Assembly: GCF_002224645.1 (NCBI RefSeq)
Contig: NZ_CP022121.1
Location: 2,815,001 to 2,879,000 of the forward strand
Length of the DNA: 64,000 nt
Direction: 5' to 3'
Source: Dehalobacterium formicoaceticum
Lineage (GTDB): Bacteria; Bacillota; Dehalobacteriia; Dehalobacteriales; Dehalobacteriaceae
Shown here: positions 19,022 to 28,137 of the stretch, piece after piece
Layout of the letters: every line of letters starts with the position of its first letter
Numbering within the stretch: position 1 is the first letter of the stretch
Position numbers and translations under genes: made by a program
Notes under the pieces: model-generated
Seen by the model: only the letters and a program-made list of their open reading frames with translations
Told to the model about the DNA's origin: nothing
The model's database searches: none

Positions 19022-19630
19022 TCAAATATATTGCATTAAATAAAACCATACTGCTTGTATCAAACCGATCATAAAACCTAAAACACCCCCCAAAACCTCA
19101 ATATGTTTCAGCTCTTTTGATGCAATCATAAGGATGAGGCGCTCCAATTCATGCAAATCATAACCGGTTATTTTTTCTTGAACCATTTTGGTAAAATCAA
19201 CTTCATCTTTGATTTTATCTGAAAGATCCTCCAAAAAACGATCGATGAGCACCGGGGTTTCTTTCATTAATAATTCTTCCACGATATTTAAAAAAATTTT
19301 TTTGATACTTCCCGGGATAAAATGAGGGATACGTTCATTTAATCGGGAATAAATGGTCTCCGAAACAGATTGGGTAATTTTCTCTTTGACTTCTTCTTCT
19401 CTGATTTTATCAAAAACATCGTCTAACGAAAGAATCTCTTGCCCCACAACCTGTCCTATGCTTACAGCCAGTTCATCCCTTCTTTTGGGGATGACACCTT
19501 GAAAAGTATAATGAATCAAGGGAATCGTGATGGGATTATAGGGACGAAAAATTAGTTTGATGGCCAGTACATTGGTAATCCAGCCAATTAAGGCTCCGAT
19601 TATTGGAATGGTGATCAATTGCAGCCACAT
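19022..19630 (-). CDS. DUF445 family membrane protein
   Basis: 202 residues. An N-terminal membrane segment (GALIGWITNVLAIKLIF, about 10-30), the FQGVIPKRRDELAVSIG motif characteristic of DUF445 (YheB-like), an amphipathic helical middle, and a C-terminal membrane helix (about 180-200). The family's function is unknown; Bacillus members occur in the spore-forming context. Shorter than YheB (about 380) and resembling one repeat of it. Preceded by GGAGG, with two terminators between it and ytxC, so it is a single-gene unit. Confidence 0.8.
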   Translation of the reverse strand: MWLQLITIPIIGALIGWITNVLAIKLIFRPYNPITIPLIHYTFQGVIPKRRDELAVSIGQVVGQEILSLDDVFDKIREEEVKEKITQSVSETIYSRLNERIPHFIPGSIKKIFLNIVEELLMKETPVLIDRFLEDLSDKIKDEVDFTKMVQEKITGYDLHELERLILMIASKELKHIEVLGGVLGFMIGLIQAVWFYLMQYI

Positions 19631-19694
19631 GCCACACGTCAGCCTCCTTCTTTGCAGTAATACAAGAATATCATTCTCTTCTCAAAAACGCAAT

Positions 19695-19726
19695 TAAAAA
19701 ACGAAGGCTTAGGGGAAGCCTTCGTT
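19695..19726 (-). terminator. Second terminator between ytxC and DUF445
   Basis: Minus strand stem AACGAAGGCTT / AAGCCTTCGTT with loop CCCC, followed by TTTTTAATTG. It sits upstream of the DUF445 gene and so ends a transcript arriving from ytxC or starting between. Confidence 0.8.
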
Positions 19727-19744
19727 GCACCTATCTTTTTAACC

Positions 19745-19771
19745 TTTAAAATTTATGCTTTCTGAAAGTAT
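19745..19771. repeat. Post-terminator palindromic element, copy A
   Basis: CTTTCTGAAAG palindrome with flanking TTTAAAATTTATG, adjacent to the ytxC terminator. It matches copies at 25341-25380 and 49700-49730. On the minus strand the shared form is TACTTTC-R-GAAAGTATAA followed by an AT block and GG. Confidence 0.7.
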
Positions 19772-19793
19772 AAAAAGCCCAGGTGGGCTTTGA
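19772..19793 (-). terminator. Terminator of ytxC
   Basis: Minus strand AAAGCCCACCTGGGCTTTTTA: 7-bp stem with a minimal loop and a short T run, 31 nt after the ytxC stop. Confidence 0.75.
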
Positions 19794-19824
19794 GAACAAA
19801 AAGAAAGATCGCACCTAAAAAACG

Positions 19825-20724
19825 TTAGTGACTGGCAGGATGATTTTTGTTGCAACGGGGACACCCATGACAAATTTCCAATCGGGAACCAAATACGCCT
19901 TCCAAGGTTTGCAAGGTACTGCCAATCTCTGCCGATTCCGGAAGATGCAGCATAATTTCCTGGGGCGCAATAGAAACCAGGGCGGTGATCAGCAAGTCTT
20001 CATAATTAATCTCATTATCAATCAATCCGATAATACAGCCGTCGAGAAATTGTTTATTTACCGGCTGATTTTTATCATCAAATAATTGAAAGCTGCCGGA
20101 AGAAAGTAAATAAATGTGGACCTTGGCCAGCTTAGGTTCTTGAATCTCAATAAAGTATTTCAAGAGCATAATAAACTCTTGATACTCCTTTTCTAAAAGC
20201 ATTTCGTCCACAGCTTGTTGAATCACCCGATTTAGATCTTCTTGGTAATCATGCAGACGAAAACGAATGAACCCATCAATATTAATTTGATCGTTTGAGG
20301 TTAAATAGTCTAAAACCTGCTGGAGAATTTTATTCTTCCTGCTTAATTGAAACTGTAAATAATTGCTATCCCCGTTTAAAGAAACCGCTTCTAAGATATG
20401 TTTGGCTTTTTTTAGGACTTTATCTTTTTCCTCGGGAGATAAATAATAATAGTGGTTTTTGGTAATCTTACGCAAAATGGAATGCTCCCATTGCTGCAAG
20501 ATTGCATCGGAAACGGCATTCGCCACATAATGGCGCAAGATCAATTCCTGTTCCGGTTTTTTTGCCTTTGGAAGAGAACAATCCAGGATGGTAAATGATC
20601 CCCGTTGTTTTTCTTCCAGTAAAACATCAATTCCTTCCTCTTGCAGGAAAGAAAGTTCTTTACCTAATTGAGAAAAAATTAAATCCGCATCCTTTGAAGT
20701 CCCAATACTAATGGATGTTGCCAT
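19825..20724 (-). CDS. ytxC: Putative sporulation protein YtxC
   Basis: 299 residues, the usual length. The central GFIRFRLHDYQEDL motif and the flanking helical pattern are the YtxC signature. The C-terminus ends CHGCPRCNKNH, a possible metal-binding cysteine/histidine cluster. The family is found in spore formers and its gene often lies beside thrS; its function is unknown. ATG with GAAAGGGGTGA just upstream. Single gene with its own terminator. Confidence 0.85.
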   Translation of the reverse strand: MATSISIGTSKDADLIFSQLGKELSFLQEEGIDVLLEEKQRGSFTILDCSLPKAKKPEQELILRHYVANAVSDAILQQWEHSILRKITKNHYYYLSPEEKDKVLKKAKHILEAVSLNGDSNYLQFQLSRKNKILQQVLDYLTSNDQINIDGFIRFRLHDYQEDLNRVIQQAVDEMLLEKEYQEFIMLLKYFIEIQEPKLAKVHIYLLSSGSFQLFDDKNQPVNKQFLDGCIIGLIDNEINYEDLLITALVSIAPQEIMLHLPESAEIGSTLQTLEGVFGSRLEICHGCPRCNKNHPASH

Positions 20725-20829
20725 TTTGTCACCCCTTTCTTGCTCATAAGTATTATATGTGCAGAATTTTTGTTTAATACGGGGAGAAAAATGGCGGCCA
20801 ATCTAAAATTGAGAGTTTTCTCTTTTACT

Positions 20830-20997
20830 TTACTTTTCATCCACAATTTGACTTAAAAAAATGAGAATGATTAAAATAATAATCAAATTGGTAATTCCCT
20901 GAAAACAACGATCACATGAGAGACAATCTCCTTGATTACAAGATTCTGCATTTGGTTTTTCCTGTTTATCATGATGACGGTGTCTTCTCTTACTCAT
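20830..20997 (-). CDS. Small His/Cys-rich membrane protein
   Basis: 55 residues from the ATG at 20997 (AAGGAAA 5 nt upstream; an in-frame start at 21018 lies before that RBS). The N-terminus is basic and histidine-rich (MSKRRHRHHDK), followed by CNQGDCLSCDRC and a C-terminal membrane segment (about 35-52). I do not recognise the family. The spaced cysteines might bind a metal. It lies between the VanZ-like gene and ytxC, same direction. Confidence 0.6.
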   Translation of the reverse strand: MSKRRHRHHDKQEKPNAESCNQGDCLSCDRCFQGITNLIIILIILIFLSQIVDEK

Positions 20998-21060
20998 GGC
21001 ATTTCCTTCTTTCATCACCTAAAACCGGTTGATCCTGCTGCCATATTATGTGCCATGAGT

Positions 21061-21612
21061 TTAAATGGTGTTTTTTTTACGGGACTTTGAACGAATTCGG
21101 CCTTTGATAAATGAAATGAATTTAAAAATCAAAATCAAGAAAATCCAGAATATCGTTCCCGTTAAAGCGCCCCCGCCATCAATTAATACATCAGTTAAGG
21201 ATGATGTGCGCCCAATCTGACTTTGATTATATTCATCCAGCACAGCAACCACCACCGGGAGACTGCCTCCTAATAAAAAGGCGATGAGGATTTTTCGTGT
21301 GTAAGTGTAACCAAAGGCACAGGCAATAATTCCTAAGATAAAATAAATTCCAAAATGTGCACTTTTCCTTACCAATGCATTGGGAGTTTTATATTTATCT
21401 AAAAACCGGAAATCACCGAGTACATTTTCTATTTTTACGAAAAAACCGGTATCCGTGAAATCAAAAATGTTGTTGATACCACCTATAATTTGTACGACTA
21501 TTCTTGATTGACTATGAGAAACCTCAGGAGGCTGAGAAGAAAAATAAAATATCACTGCGGTCCAAAGAAAAAATAGTACGGTAAGACTAATGGCAAGTTT
21601 TTTTATTTTCAT
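21061..21612 (-). CDS. VanZ-like family membrane protein
   Basis: 183 residues with about four membrane segments. The VanZ-type core is visible: RKSAHFGIYFILGI in the second helix region and DEYNQSQIGRTSSLTDVLIDGGG before the last helix. VanZ of the Tn1546 cluster gives low-level teicoplanin resistance, but most members are chromosomal and of unknown role in the envelope. Nothing near suggests a glycopeptide cluster. The RBS is weak (AAAGAGATC). Confidence 0.85.
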   Translation of the reverse strand: MKIKKLAISLTVLFFLWTAVIFYFSSQPPEVSHSQSRIVVQIIGGINNIFDFTDTGFFVKIENVLGDFRFLDKYKTPNALVRKSAHFGIYFILGIIACAFGYTYTRKILIAFLLGGSLPVVVAVLDEYNQSQIGRTSSLTDVLIDGGGALTGTIFWIFLILIFKFISFIKGRIRSKSRKKNTI

Positions 21613-21694
21613 AAGAGATCTCTTTCTATCATGGTATTAACCAGGTTATTCCTCTATCTCTTATTTTAATTAAAATATACCGATAAGCAAGTAT

Positions 21695-22918
21695 TTATTC
21701 TGATTCCAGTATTTTTGGCACTCTTGGTGCTTGCAACCGATAGGCAGAGGGAAAACCGGATCCAATCAAAGGCCGGAGATAAAATTTAAAAGTATCTGTC
21801 ACATTATTACCGGCTGGGTTGATGAAATGATCAGGCATCACGCGCGTTTTTCCTGCCACGTCTGCCAAAGGTTTCAAATGATACTCAACAGAATAATAGC
21901 CAGATCTTTCAATAACAACTGAACCATCTAAGTTTTGCCGTATGGCAAATTGAGCCGCTTTTTCCCCAACCTCCCGAGCTTCATGCTGATCCACATCTGA
22001 AACACAACCATTGAAGGACCGTTGAAAATAACCCAGGGTATCGGAACGTACTCTTTTGATATTCAGGTTTTTTTTCACAATACTGGCAAGATAATCTCCT
22101 AATAAAAAATTATTGCTGGTCAGTTCCAGATTGCCATGGGCATCTCTGCCTATTTTATCCACTAATTTTGTAATCACCAAGCGATGCTGCTCATCCCTGA
22201 TTCCTTCGGATACTGCCACCAGGCATCTGCCATAGCGGTCATATACTTCCTTTACTTCTTTTAAAAAGTCATCAATGCGAAAGGTCCTTTCCGGCAAATA
22301 GATGAGATGAGGCCCGTCATCGGAAAATTTTTGGGCCAGAGATGAAGCGGCTGTGAGAAAACCGGCATTTCTTCCCATCACGACAATAATGTATACCCCC
22401 GGTAAAGAACGGTTATCCAAATTAGCACCGCTGAATGCTTGAGCTACAAACCGGGCAGCTGAACCGTAACCGGGGGTATGGTCATTGAGCACCACATCGT
22501 TATCAATGGTCTTGGGAATATGTATGGTTCTTAAATTATAATGGGCCTTATTGGCATTATCATTGACGATACGGACTGTATCCGCAGAATCATTCCCTCC
22601 GATATAAAAGAAATAACGAATATCATGAGCCTTGAGGACACGGAATAATTCCTGGCAGTATCTCTCGTCCGGCTTATCTCGGGTGGAGAGCAAGGCTGAT
22701 GAAGGAGTAAGACCAACTTGTTCCAGATTATGACTAGTTTCCATAGTCAGATCGATGAAATCCTCATTCAAAATCCCTTCCACACCCTTGATTGCCCCAT
22801 AAACGCTGGTAATCTGGGTGGATTTTCTGGATTCCAATACCACCCCTACCAAGGATTGATTGATCACTATCGTCGGGCCTCCGCCTTGAGCCACGACAAC
22901 TTTCCCTATTAATCCCAT
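21695..22918 (-). CDS. pfp: 6-phosphofructokinase, pyrophosphate-dependent type
   Basis: 407 residues. It phosphorylates fructose 6-phosphate, reversibly if PPi is the donor. The donor-site motif reads GGNDS (about 103) rather than the ATP-type GGDGS, and the next is PKTIDND with Lys (about 133); both are marks of PPi-dependent enzymes. VMGRNAGFL follows as in that group. The N-terminal GGGPT loop is present. ATG preceded by AAGGAGGCACATTC. Divergent from the GltB2-like gene across a 400-nt AT-rich gap. PPi use is inferred from two positions. Confidence 0.9.
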   Translation of the reverse strand: MGLIGKVVVAQGGGPTIVINQSLVGVVLESRKSTQITSVYGAIKGVEGILNEDFIDLTMETSHNLEQVGLTPSSALLSTRDKPDERYCQELFRVLKAHDIRYFFYIGGNDSADTVRIVNDNANKAHYNLRTIHIPKTIDNDVVLNDHTPGYGSAARFVAQAFSGANLDNRSLPGVYIIVVMGRNAGFLTAASSLAQKFSDDGPHLIYLPERTFRIDDFLKEVKEVYDRYGRCLVAVSEGIRDEQHRLVITKLVDKIGRDAHGNLELTSNNFLLGDYLASIVKKNLNIKRVRSDTLGYFQRSFNGCVSDVDQHEAREVGEKAAQFAIRQNLDGSVVIERSGYYSVEYHLKPLADVAGKTRVMPDHFINPAGNNVTDTFKFYLRPLIGSGFPSAYRLQAPRVPKILESE

Positions 22919-23150
22919 GAATGTGCCTCCTTCTGGTAAACTATCCTGTTTTTAAAATTCCATTTAACCATGTATATTTTTTTGCGTCTTGTCTTTATTC
23001 CTAAAATATGGGACGTGTTACCTCTCTCAAATTTGGGCAAGTTAACATTAATATACTTAAATATACTTAAACTTCACACATTAAAATGTGCTATGAACCT
23101 AGAAAAATCAATATTCTTCAGCATTTAGGTACGGTAAAGTCCTCCCTAGC

Positions 23151-23159
23151 TGGTATAAT
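23151..23159 (+). promoter_or_regulatory. Extended -10 promoter, plus strand
   Basis: TGGTATAAT (TGn plus perfect TATAAT), directed at the GltB2-like gene 163 nt downstream. A GAGAGG at 23194-23199 is followed by no usable start. The rest of 22919-23320 is AT-rich, with a small CACATT / AATGTG hairpin near 23074 and no other gene that I can support. Confidence 0.5.
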
Positions 23160-23321
23160 GTAAGTTTTTCAAAAATACAAAAATACCAAAAAGAGAGGAC
23201 CATCATAAGAATAGTTTAACACAAAATGCTTAAAATGGAAAGAGGTTGCTTAAATCTATTTCATCTTTCTACCAGAAATTTTCTCTTTAAAAATATAATT
23301 TATATTATAGGATGGGTGAAC

Positions 23322-24728
23322 ATGAATCAGTCGCACAAAAAAATTCTTTGGGGTCTGGCCGGAACTATCATGGGATTTTGGAGCATAAAACTGGGAGGTA
23401 GAGTTTTGCTAAATAAATCCTCGGACAAATTCATTAAAATTCTGACCTCAGATCAATATGAGGAGAATATCTGGGAAATGATCCCGACCATCATGCGCTC
23501 CAATCCTCTAGTGGTCATGGAAACTAATTTAAGAGCACAAAGCGGCACGCTCATCAATCGTCCTTTCGGCTCACCCAAAAAATTCCCCAGCTTAAATAGT
23601 TTAATGTTTAACTGTGCTCAATTACGGGATTTACCCACACCCTTAGAAACACCTGTCGATACCTCCGTGGTGATAGGCAAAGAAGCCAAAAAGCCTTTTA
23701 AGATTAATCTTCCTTTAATGGTAAGTGCCATGGCTTATGGGGAAGCTCTTAGTGCTGATGCCAAGTGGTCGTTAGCTAAAGGCGCCTCCCTAGCCCAAAC
23801 GGCGATCTGTTCTGGGGAGGGGCCTTTTCTACTTTCAGAGTGGGAAGCTGCGGATACGTATATATATATGTATAATCGGGGGGATTGGAACCAGGAAAAG
23901 GAAAGTAGAATCCTTAAGAATTGTGCTGCTGTTGAAATTCAGTTTGGCCAAGGAGCTTTAGGGGGGACGGGTCATGTTTTCTCTGCCCGAGAGATCGATC
24001 GCCGGCTGAGAAAGGATTTTAACTTTCCCAAAGGCAAGGATGCTATAACCCATTCCCGGCAAAGTCATGTTCAGCATCAAGGACAGTTGCCTGAATTTGT
24101 TGAGTACCTGAAAAAAATCAGTGACGGTATACCCGTTGGAGTTAAGATTGCAGCGGGAAAATGGCTGGAGGAAGATATTGATATTGCCTGTCACAGTGGT
24201 GTTGATTATATCGTTTTGGATGGTGCGGAGGCGGCTACCAAAGGAAGCCCCCCCATTCTTGCCGATGATTTTTGTGTGCCGACAATTTATGCTGTCTCCC
24301 GAGGTGCGGAACAACTTTATAAAACCGGCTTTAACAAAAGAGTTTCTCTCATTGCCAGTGGTAAAATCAGCACACCGGGTGATGCCCTGAAAGCCATCGC
24401 CTTAGGAGCGGATGCCTGTTATATGGGAACTGTAGCACTTTTTGCTATCGTCCATCTTCAAGCGGAGCATGCAATACCCTTTGAACCTCCCACCCAGCTA
24501 ATTTGGTATGACGGTAAGTATGCCGATAAATTCAACAAAAAACAAGGAGCCAAATATCTGGCAAATTTTTTTGCTTCCTGTAAAGAGGAATTAGAGGCTG
24601 GGATCCGTTCCTTGGGGAAAACAACTCTCCGGGAAGTGAACCGCTCCGATTTATTTTCTTTGGATGAATCCATCGGAAAAGGATTGGGCCTCCCCATGGC
24701 CTATGAATCCTGTCACAAAAAACCATAA
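23322..24728 (+). CDS. FMN-binding glutamate synthase-like protein (GltB2 domain)
   Basis: 468 residues from the ATG at 23322; the reading frame stays open 96 nt further up, so the start is uncertain, but AGGATGGG lies just before this ATG. It is a stand-alone GltB2/FMN domain: SAMAYGEALSADAKWSLAKGA, GQGALGGTGHV, KIAAGKW, VLDGAEAATKGSPP and SGKISTPGDALKAIALGADA are typical FMN-barrel motifs. A hydrophobic N-terminus (about 8-24) may anchor it. The three cysteines that hold the 3Fe-4S cluster in true glutamate synthase are not evident, and there is no glutaminase domain, so real glutamate synthesis is doubtful. Confidence 0.85.
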   Translation: MNQSHKKILWGLAGTIMGFWSIKLGGRVLLNKSSDKFIKILTSDQYEENIWEMIPTIMRSNPLVVMETNLRAQSGTLINRPFGSPKKFPSLNSLMFNCAQLRDLPTPLETPVDTSVVIGKEAKKPFKINLPLMVSAMAYGEALSADAKWSLAKGASLAQTAICSGEGPFLLSEWEAADTYIYMYNRGDWNQEKESRILKNCAAVEIQFGQGALGGTGHVFSAREIDRRLRKDFNFPKGKDAITHSRQSHVQHQGQLPEFVEYLKKISDGIPVGVKIAAGKWLEEDIDIACHSGVDYIVLDGAEAATKGSPPILADDFCVPTIYAVSRGAEQLYKTGFNKRVSLIASGKISTPGDALKAIALGADACYMGTVALFAIVHLQAEHAIPFEPPTQLIWYDGKYADKFNKKQGAKYLANFFASCKEELEAGIRSLGKTTLREVNRSDLFSLDESIGKGLGLPMAYESCHKKP

Positions 24729-24763
24729 ATCCTCATGCACTATGAAAATACCGCCAAATATTA

Positions 24764-24769
24764 TATAAT
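24764..24769 (+). promoter_or_regulatory. -10 element of the FMN reductase gene
   Basis: A perfect TATAAT 22 nt before the start codon, with AAAGGAGG between. No good -35 at 17 nt. It supports the start at 24792 rather than the in-frame start at 24735. Confidence 0.4.
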
Positions 24770-24791
24770 CTGTACAAAAGGAGGATTTGAA

Positions 24792-25337
24792 ATGGATAAA
24801 AAGATAAAAATTATTGCTTTTACAGGAAGTCTGCGCCAAGGTTCTTTTAATAAGGCTGCTTTGCGTGCCGCCCAAGAACTGGTACCAGAGGGAGCTTCCT
24901 TAGAAATTATTGATTTAGCAGGACTTCCTTTCTTTAACGAAGATATTGAAGCTGCCGGACTGCCCCAGGTTGTGGTTGATTTTAAAAATAAATTAGCAGA
25001 AGCAGATGCTTTTCTTATTTCAACTCCGGAATATAACTATTCCATTCCCCCCGTTTTAAAAAATGCCATAGATTGGGCATCCAGGGGAGAGCTTTTGCCC
25101 TTAAATGGTAAGCCTTGCGCCTTGATGAGTGCTTCCCCAGGCATGTTCGGCGGCGCTCGTGCCCAATATCATTTGCGCCAGGTTTGCGTCATTGTCAATC
25201 TAAAACCCCTGAACAAGCCGGAGGTATTTATTATGGGTGCCCACAACAAGTTTGACAAAGATGGCAAATTGATTGATGAATATACTATTAATGCCATTAA
25301 AAATCTACTCAAAGCCCTGGTCGATAAAGTAAAATAG
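24792..25337 (+). CDS. NADPH-dependent FMN reductase family protein
   Basis: 181 residues from the ATG at 24792, chosen because AAAGGAGG lies 7 nt before it. Flavodoxin-like fold: FTGSLRQGSFNKAALRA (phosphate-binding loop for FMN), PFFNEDIE, and STPEYNYSIPPVLKNAIDW, the family signature contacting the flavin ring. Members reduce FMN, quinones, azo dyes or chromate with NAD(P)H; the substrate here is not known. It follows the GltB2-like gene by 63 nt and ends at a bidirectional terminator. Confidence 0.9.
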   Translation: MDKKIKIIAFTGSLRQGSFNKAALRAAQELVPEGASLEIIDLAGLPFFNEDIEAAGLPQVVVDFKNKLAEADAFLISTPEYNYSIPPVLKNAIDWASRGELLPLNGKPCALMSASPGMFGGARAQYHLRQVCVIVNLKPLNKPEVFIMGAHNKFDKDGKLIDEYTINAIKNLLKALVDKVK

Positions 25338-25340
25338 AAA

Positions 25341-25380
25341 TAACTTTCATTCCTTAAAAACTTATAATTTCTGAAAGTAG
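25341..25380. repeat. Post-terminator palindromic element, copy C
   Basis: ACTTTCATTCCTTAAAAACT followed by TATAATTTCTGAAAGTA. On the minus strand it follows directly on the aconitase terminator, with CTACTTTCAGAAATTATAAG. Slightly diverged in the palindrome relative to copies A and B. Confidence 0.65.
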
Positions 25381-25432
25381 AAAAATCAATGACACGCAAA
25401 GGAATTTTTTTCCCTGAATGTCATTGATTTTT
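25381..25432. terminator. Bidirectional terminator, FMN reductase / aconitase
   Basis: Stem AAAAATCAATGACA / TGTCATTGATTTTT around a 24-nt loop that contains its own A/T runs. It serves two convergent genes. Confidence 0.85.
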
Positions 25433-25461
25433 ATTATGCTTTGATTGATGAAAAATTGAGC

Positions 25462-27405
25462 TTACGCCTTGGTTCTTTTCTTAATGAAATTAAGCTGGCC
25501 TCCATCAAGAATCAGTTCCTTTTGTCGCTCTGAAAGAGTGGCAATGGCTTCAAAGGTAACACCTTGGGTCACATTTTCTACTAAAAAGCTGCCCTTTTCC
25601 ACCTGTTGCCGTACATCTGCAATGCGTAATACGTCTCCGGGTAGAATTCGGTCATAATCTGTGTTATTTTTAAAACGGAGGGGCAAAATTCCGTAATTGA
25701 TCAGATTATCATGGTGAATACGCGCGAAGGATTTGGCCAAAACTGCTTTTATGCCCAAATATAAAGGTCCCAGGGCTGCATGCTCCCGACTGGATCCTTG
25801 TCCATAATTCTCACCGGCAACAATCAAGCCGCCATTTTTTTCTTTTGCCCTTTGGGCAAAGCCCCGATCCATTTTTGAGAAGACATATTCTGAAATGGCC
25901 GGTATGTTTGATCTTAAGGAAAGGATAGCAGTTCCCGCCGGCATAATATCATCCGTGGTAATATGATCCCCAGTCTTTAATAAAACTTCACCCTTGATTT
26001 CTTGTGTCAACTCTTTTCCCAAGGGCATGGGTTTGATATTCGGACCTCTTCTGACCTCGATATGCTCTCCCGTTTCCGGTGGTGCCAGAATCATGCGGTC
26101 GTCAACGATCACTTGATCAGTCTCTTGAATTTGATGTAGTCCTGCCATATCAAGACCTGATAGATCACGGGGATCGGTAATACGACCAGTGAGGGCACTG
26201 GCAGCTGCAACTTCGGGACTGGCCAAAAAGACCTGGGCATCCTTAGTACCGCTTCTCCCCACAAAATTTCTGTTGCTGGTTCTTAAAGAGACCCCTCCTG
26301 AGGGAGGAGACTGTCCTGCCCCAATGCAGGGTCCGCAGCAGCTTTCCAATATTCTGGCTCCTGATGAGATCAATTTCTGCAAGATACCGTCCCGGGCAAT
26401 CATTTCAAAAACTTGTCTTGATCCGGGAGCAATAGAAAGGCTCACATCTGGGTGAACACTTTTCCCATTGAGGATAAAAGCTGCTTTGGCCAGATCTTTG
26501 TAAGAAGAATTGGTGCAACTGCCGATAAAAACCTGCTGAACAGAAGTATCCTTAAGATCCCGCACCTTGACCACCTGATCCGGCAAATGAGGTTTGGCGA
26601 TTAAAGGTTCAATCTCGCTCAAATTCAATTCTATCTGCTCATCATAGGCAACATCCTCATCCGCTTGAAGTTCTACCCAATCATTTTCCCTGCCTTGGTT
26701 TTTCATGAATTCATAGGTGATGCGATCACTGGGGAAAAGAGATGTGGTCAAACCCAATTCAGCGCCCATATTGGTGATGGTGCGCCTTTCCGGAATCCCC
26801 AGTGTCAATACCCCGGGGCCGGAATATTCAATGACTTTCCCGACGCCGCCTTTAACCGTCATTCTTCTTAACAATTCCAGGATGACATCCTTGGCGGCTG
26901 CACCTGGCATTAAGCTACCTGTAAGCCGCACGTTGATAACTTGGGGCATAACTAGGGGGAAAGGCTGACCAGCCATAGCTAAAGCCACACTCATCCCGCC
27001 GGCGCCAATTGCAATCATCCCTAAAGCACCTGAGGAAGGAGTATGACTGTCGGAACCTAAGAGAGTTTTACCCGGAACAGCAAACCGCTCACTATGTACC
27101 TGATGACAGATACCATTTCCCGGACGGGAAAAGTAGATACCGAATTTTTGCGCCACTGTCTTTAAATATTCATGGTCATCGGCATTTTCAAAACCGTCCT
27201 GTAGAGTATTATGATCCACATAACTGACGGAAAGCTCCGTTTTTACTTTCTTCAGACCAAAGTTTTCAAAGGCTAAATAAGCCATGGTTCCTGTGGCATC
27301 CTGAGTTAAAGTTTGATCAATGCGAATACTTATTTCTGACCCGGGTGTCATCTGCCCCTCAACGAGATGAGCACCCAGAATTTTTCTTGTAATATTTTGA
27401 CCCAT
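25462..27405 (-). CDS. Aconitate hydratase
   Basis: 647 residues. It isomerises citrate and isocitrate via cis-aconitate. Fe-S ligands: Cys in IGSCTNSSY (about 297) and two in ESCCGPCIG (about 353). Substrate-binding SDSHTPSSGALG (about 117) and the C-terminal swivel domain with GQGSSREHAALGP are intact. It belongs to the shorter aconitase form common in anaerobes, lacking the long linker of AcnA (about 890), and resembles homoaconitase/isopropylmalate isomerase large and small subunits fused. No citrate synthase or isocitrate dehydrogenase gene is nearby, so it may serve glutamate synthesis. Convergent with the FMN reductase. Confidence 0.93.
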   Translation of the reverse strand: MGQNITRKILGAHLVEGQMTPGSEISIRIDQTLTQDATGTMAYLAFENFGLKKVKTELSVSYVDHNTLQDGFENADDHEYLKTVAQKFGIYFSRPGNGICHQVHSERFAVPGKTLLGSDSHTPSSGALGMIAIGAGGMSVALAMAGQPFPLVMPQVINVRLTGSLMPGAAAKDVILELLRRMTVKGGVGKVIEYSGPGVLTLGIPERRTITNMGAELGLTTSLFPSDRITYEFMKNQGRENDWVELQADEDVAYDEQIELNLSEIEPLIAKPHLPDQVVKVRDLKDTSVQQVFIGSCTNSSYKDLAKAAFILNGKSVHPDVSLSIAPGSRQVFEMIARDGILQKLISSGARILESCCGPCIGAGQSPPSGGVSLRTSNRNFVGRSGTKDAQVFLASPEVAAASALTGRITDPRDLSGLDMAGLHQIQETDQVIVDDRMILAPPETGEHIEVRRGPNIKPMPLGKELTQEIKGEVLLKTGDHITTDDIMPAGTAILSLRSNIPAISEYVFSKMDRGFAQRAKEKNGGLIVAGENYGQGSSREHAALGPLYLGIKAVLAKSFARIHHDNLINYGILPLRFKNNTDYDRILPGDVLRIADVRQQVEKGSFLVENVTQGVTFEAIATLSERQKELILDGGQLNFIKKRTKA

Positions 27406-27547
27406 TTAATCTGCCGCCTTTCTTGCAATTTTTTTATGATCTTTCATGTTAATAGTCTGCTACAACAATCAAAATATATCACACCTGAATCAATTATACA
27501 AGTATACAATCTTTCAGCATCAGAAATATGGCCTTTTAAAAACAAAT

Positions 27548-27584
27548 AGAAACCACGCTGACTATTTTCTTCAACGTGGTTTCT
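27548..27584. terminator. Hairpin upstream of aconitase
   Basis: AGAAACCACG / CGTGGTTTCT with a loop of about 17 nt. Lying between aconitase and the unexplained region, it may end a minus-strand transcript coming from the right or a plus-strand one from the left. No clear T tract. Confidence 0.5.
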
Positions 27585-27591
27585 ATGTCTT

Positions 27592-28010
27592 ACCGTCTTA
27601 CTGTCTTACTGTCTTGCTTTTTTCCAGGTCTTAATGCGGGTATTACTTTCTATAATAAAACAAGCTCCAACGAACCTTTCTCAACTTCCAACCTATCTTA
27701 GTCTTCAAACTTCGTTTCTGAACAACCTTTTCATAACCGTTCATACACCAGGTTTCAATGGGTCTTGCCTACTACAAGCAACTTCATTTCCGCTTTCACT
27801 TACATCAATCTTTACAGATTTAACGTAACCTTCACTTCCATGTTGTCCGTCTTGCGGTAATCTTTTCATTGAATCCTAAGCGATATAGAATCTTCAATTC
27901 GTTGGTTACCTTTATTCGTTGTCAAACTAACGTTTCTGTTCTTCAGCTTAATAGGTTTTCTATCTTAGGTATTCCTTGGAGCTTAGTTAAATAATACATG
28001 ATAAATTGAG
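27592..28010. other. Unexplained noncoding region, possible decayed element or structured RNA
   Basis: It opens with a short tandem repeat (TTACCGTC, TTACTGTC, TTACTGTC) and continues for about 380 nt without a plausible gene. On the minus strand, AAAGGTAACCAACG, GCGGAAATGAAGTTGC and AACGGTTATG resemble the tone of a structured RNA such as domain I of a group II intron, but I cannot show this. The longest minus-strand ORF is 41 codons with no RBS. Base composition differs from the AT-richer flanks. Confidence 0.35.
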
Positions 28011-28137
28011 ATCCGTCAAAGGAGAAATAGCAGGATATTTTTGAATAATATCATATATTTATCATATATCCTGCAATTCACTTTAAAATTCTTTATATTT
28101 CTGACAATTTTATTTATTTAAAAACCGTTTAATAAAT

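Noticed and set aside
27592-27616. CRISPR-like short repeats (TTACNGTC)
   Set aside because: Only three 8-nt units in direct tandem without spacers; no cas genes anywhere in the window.
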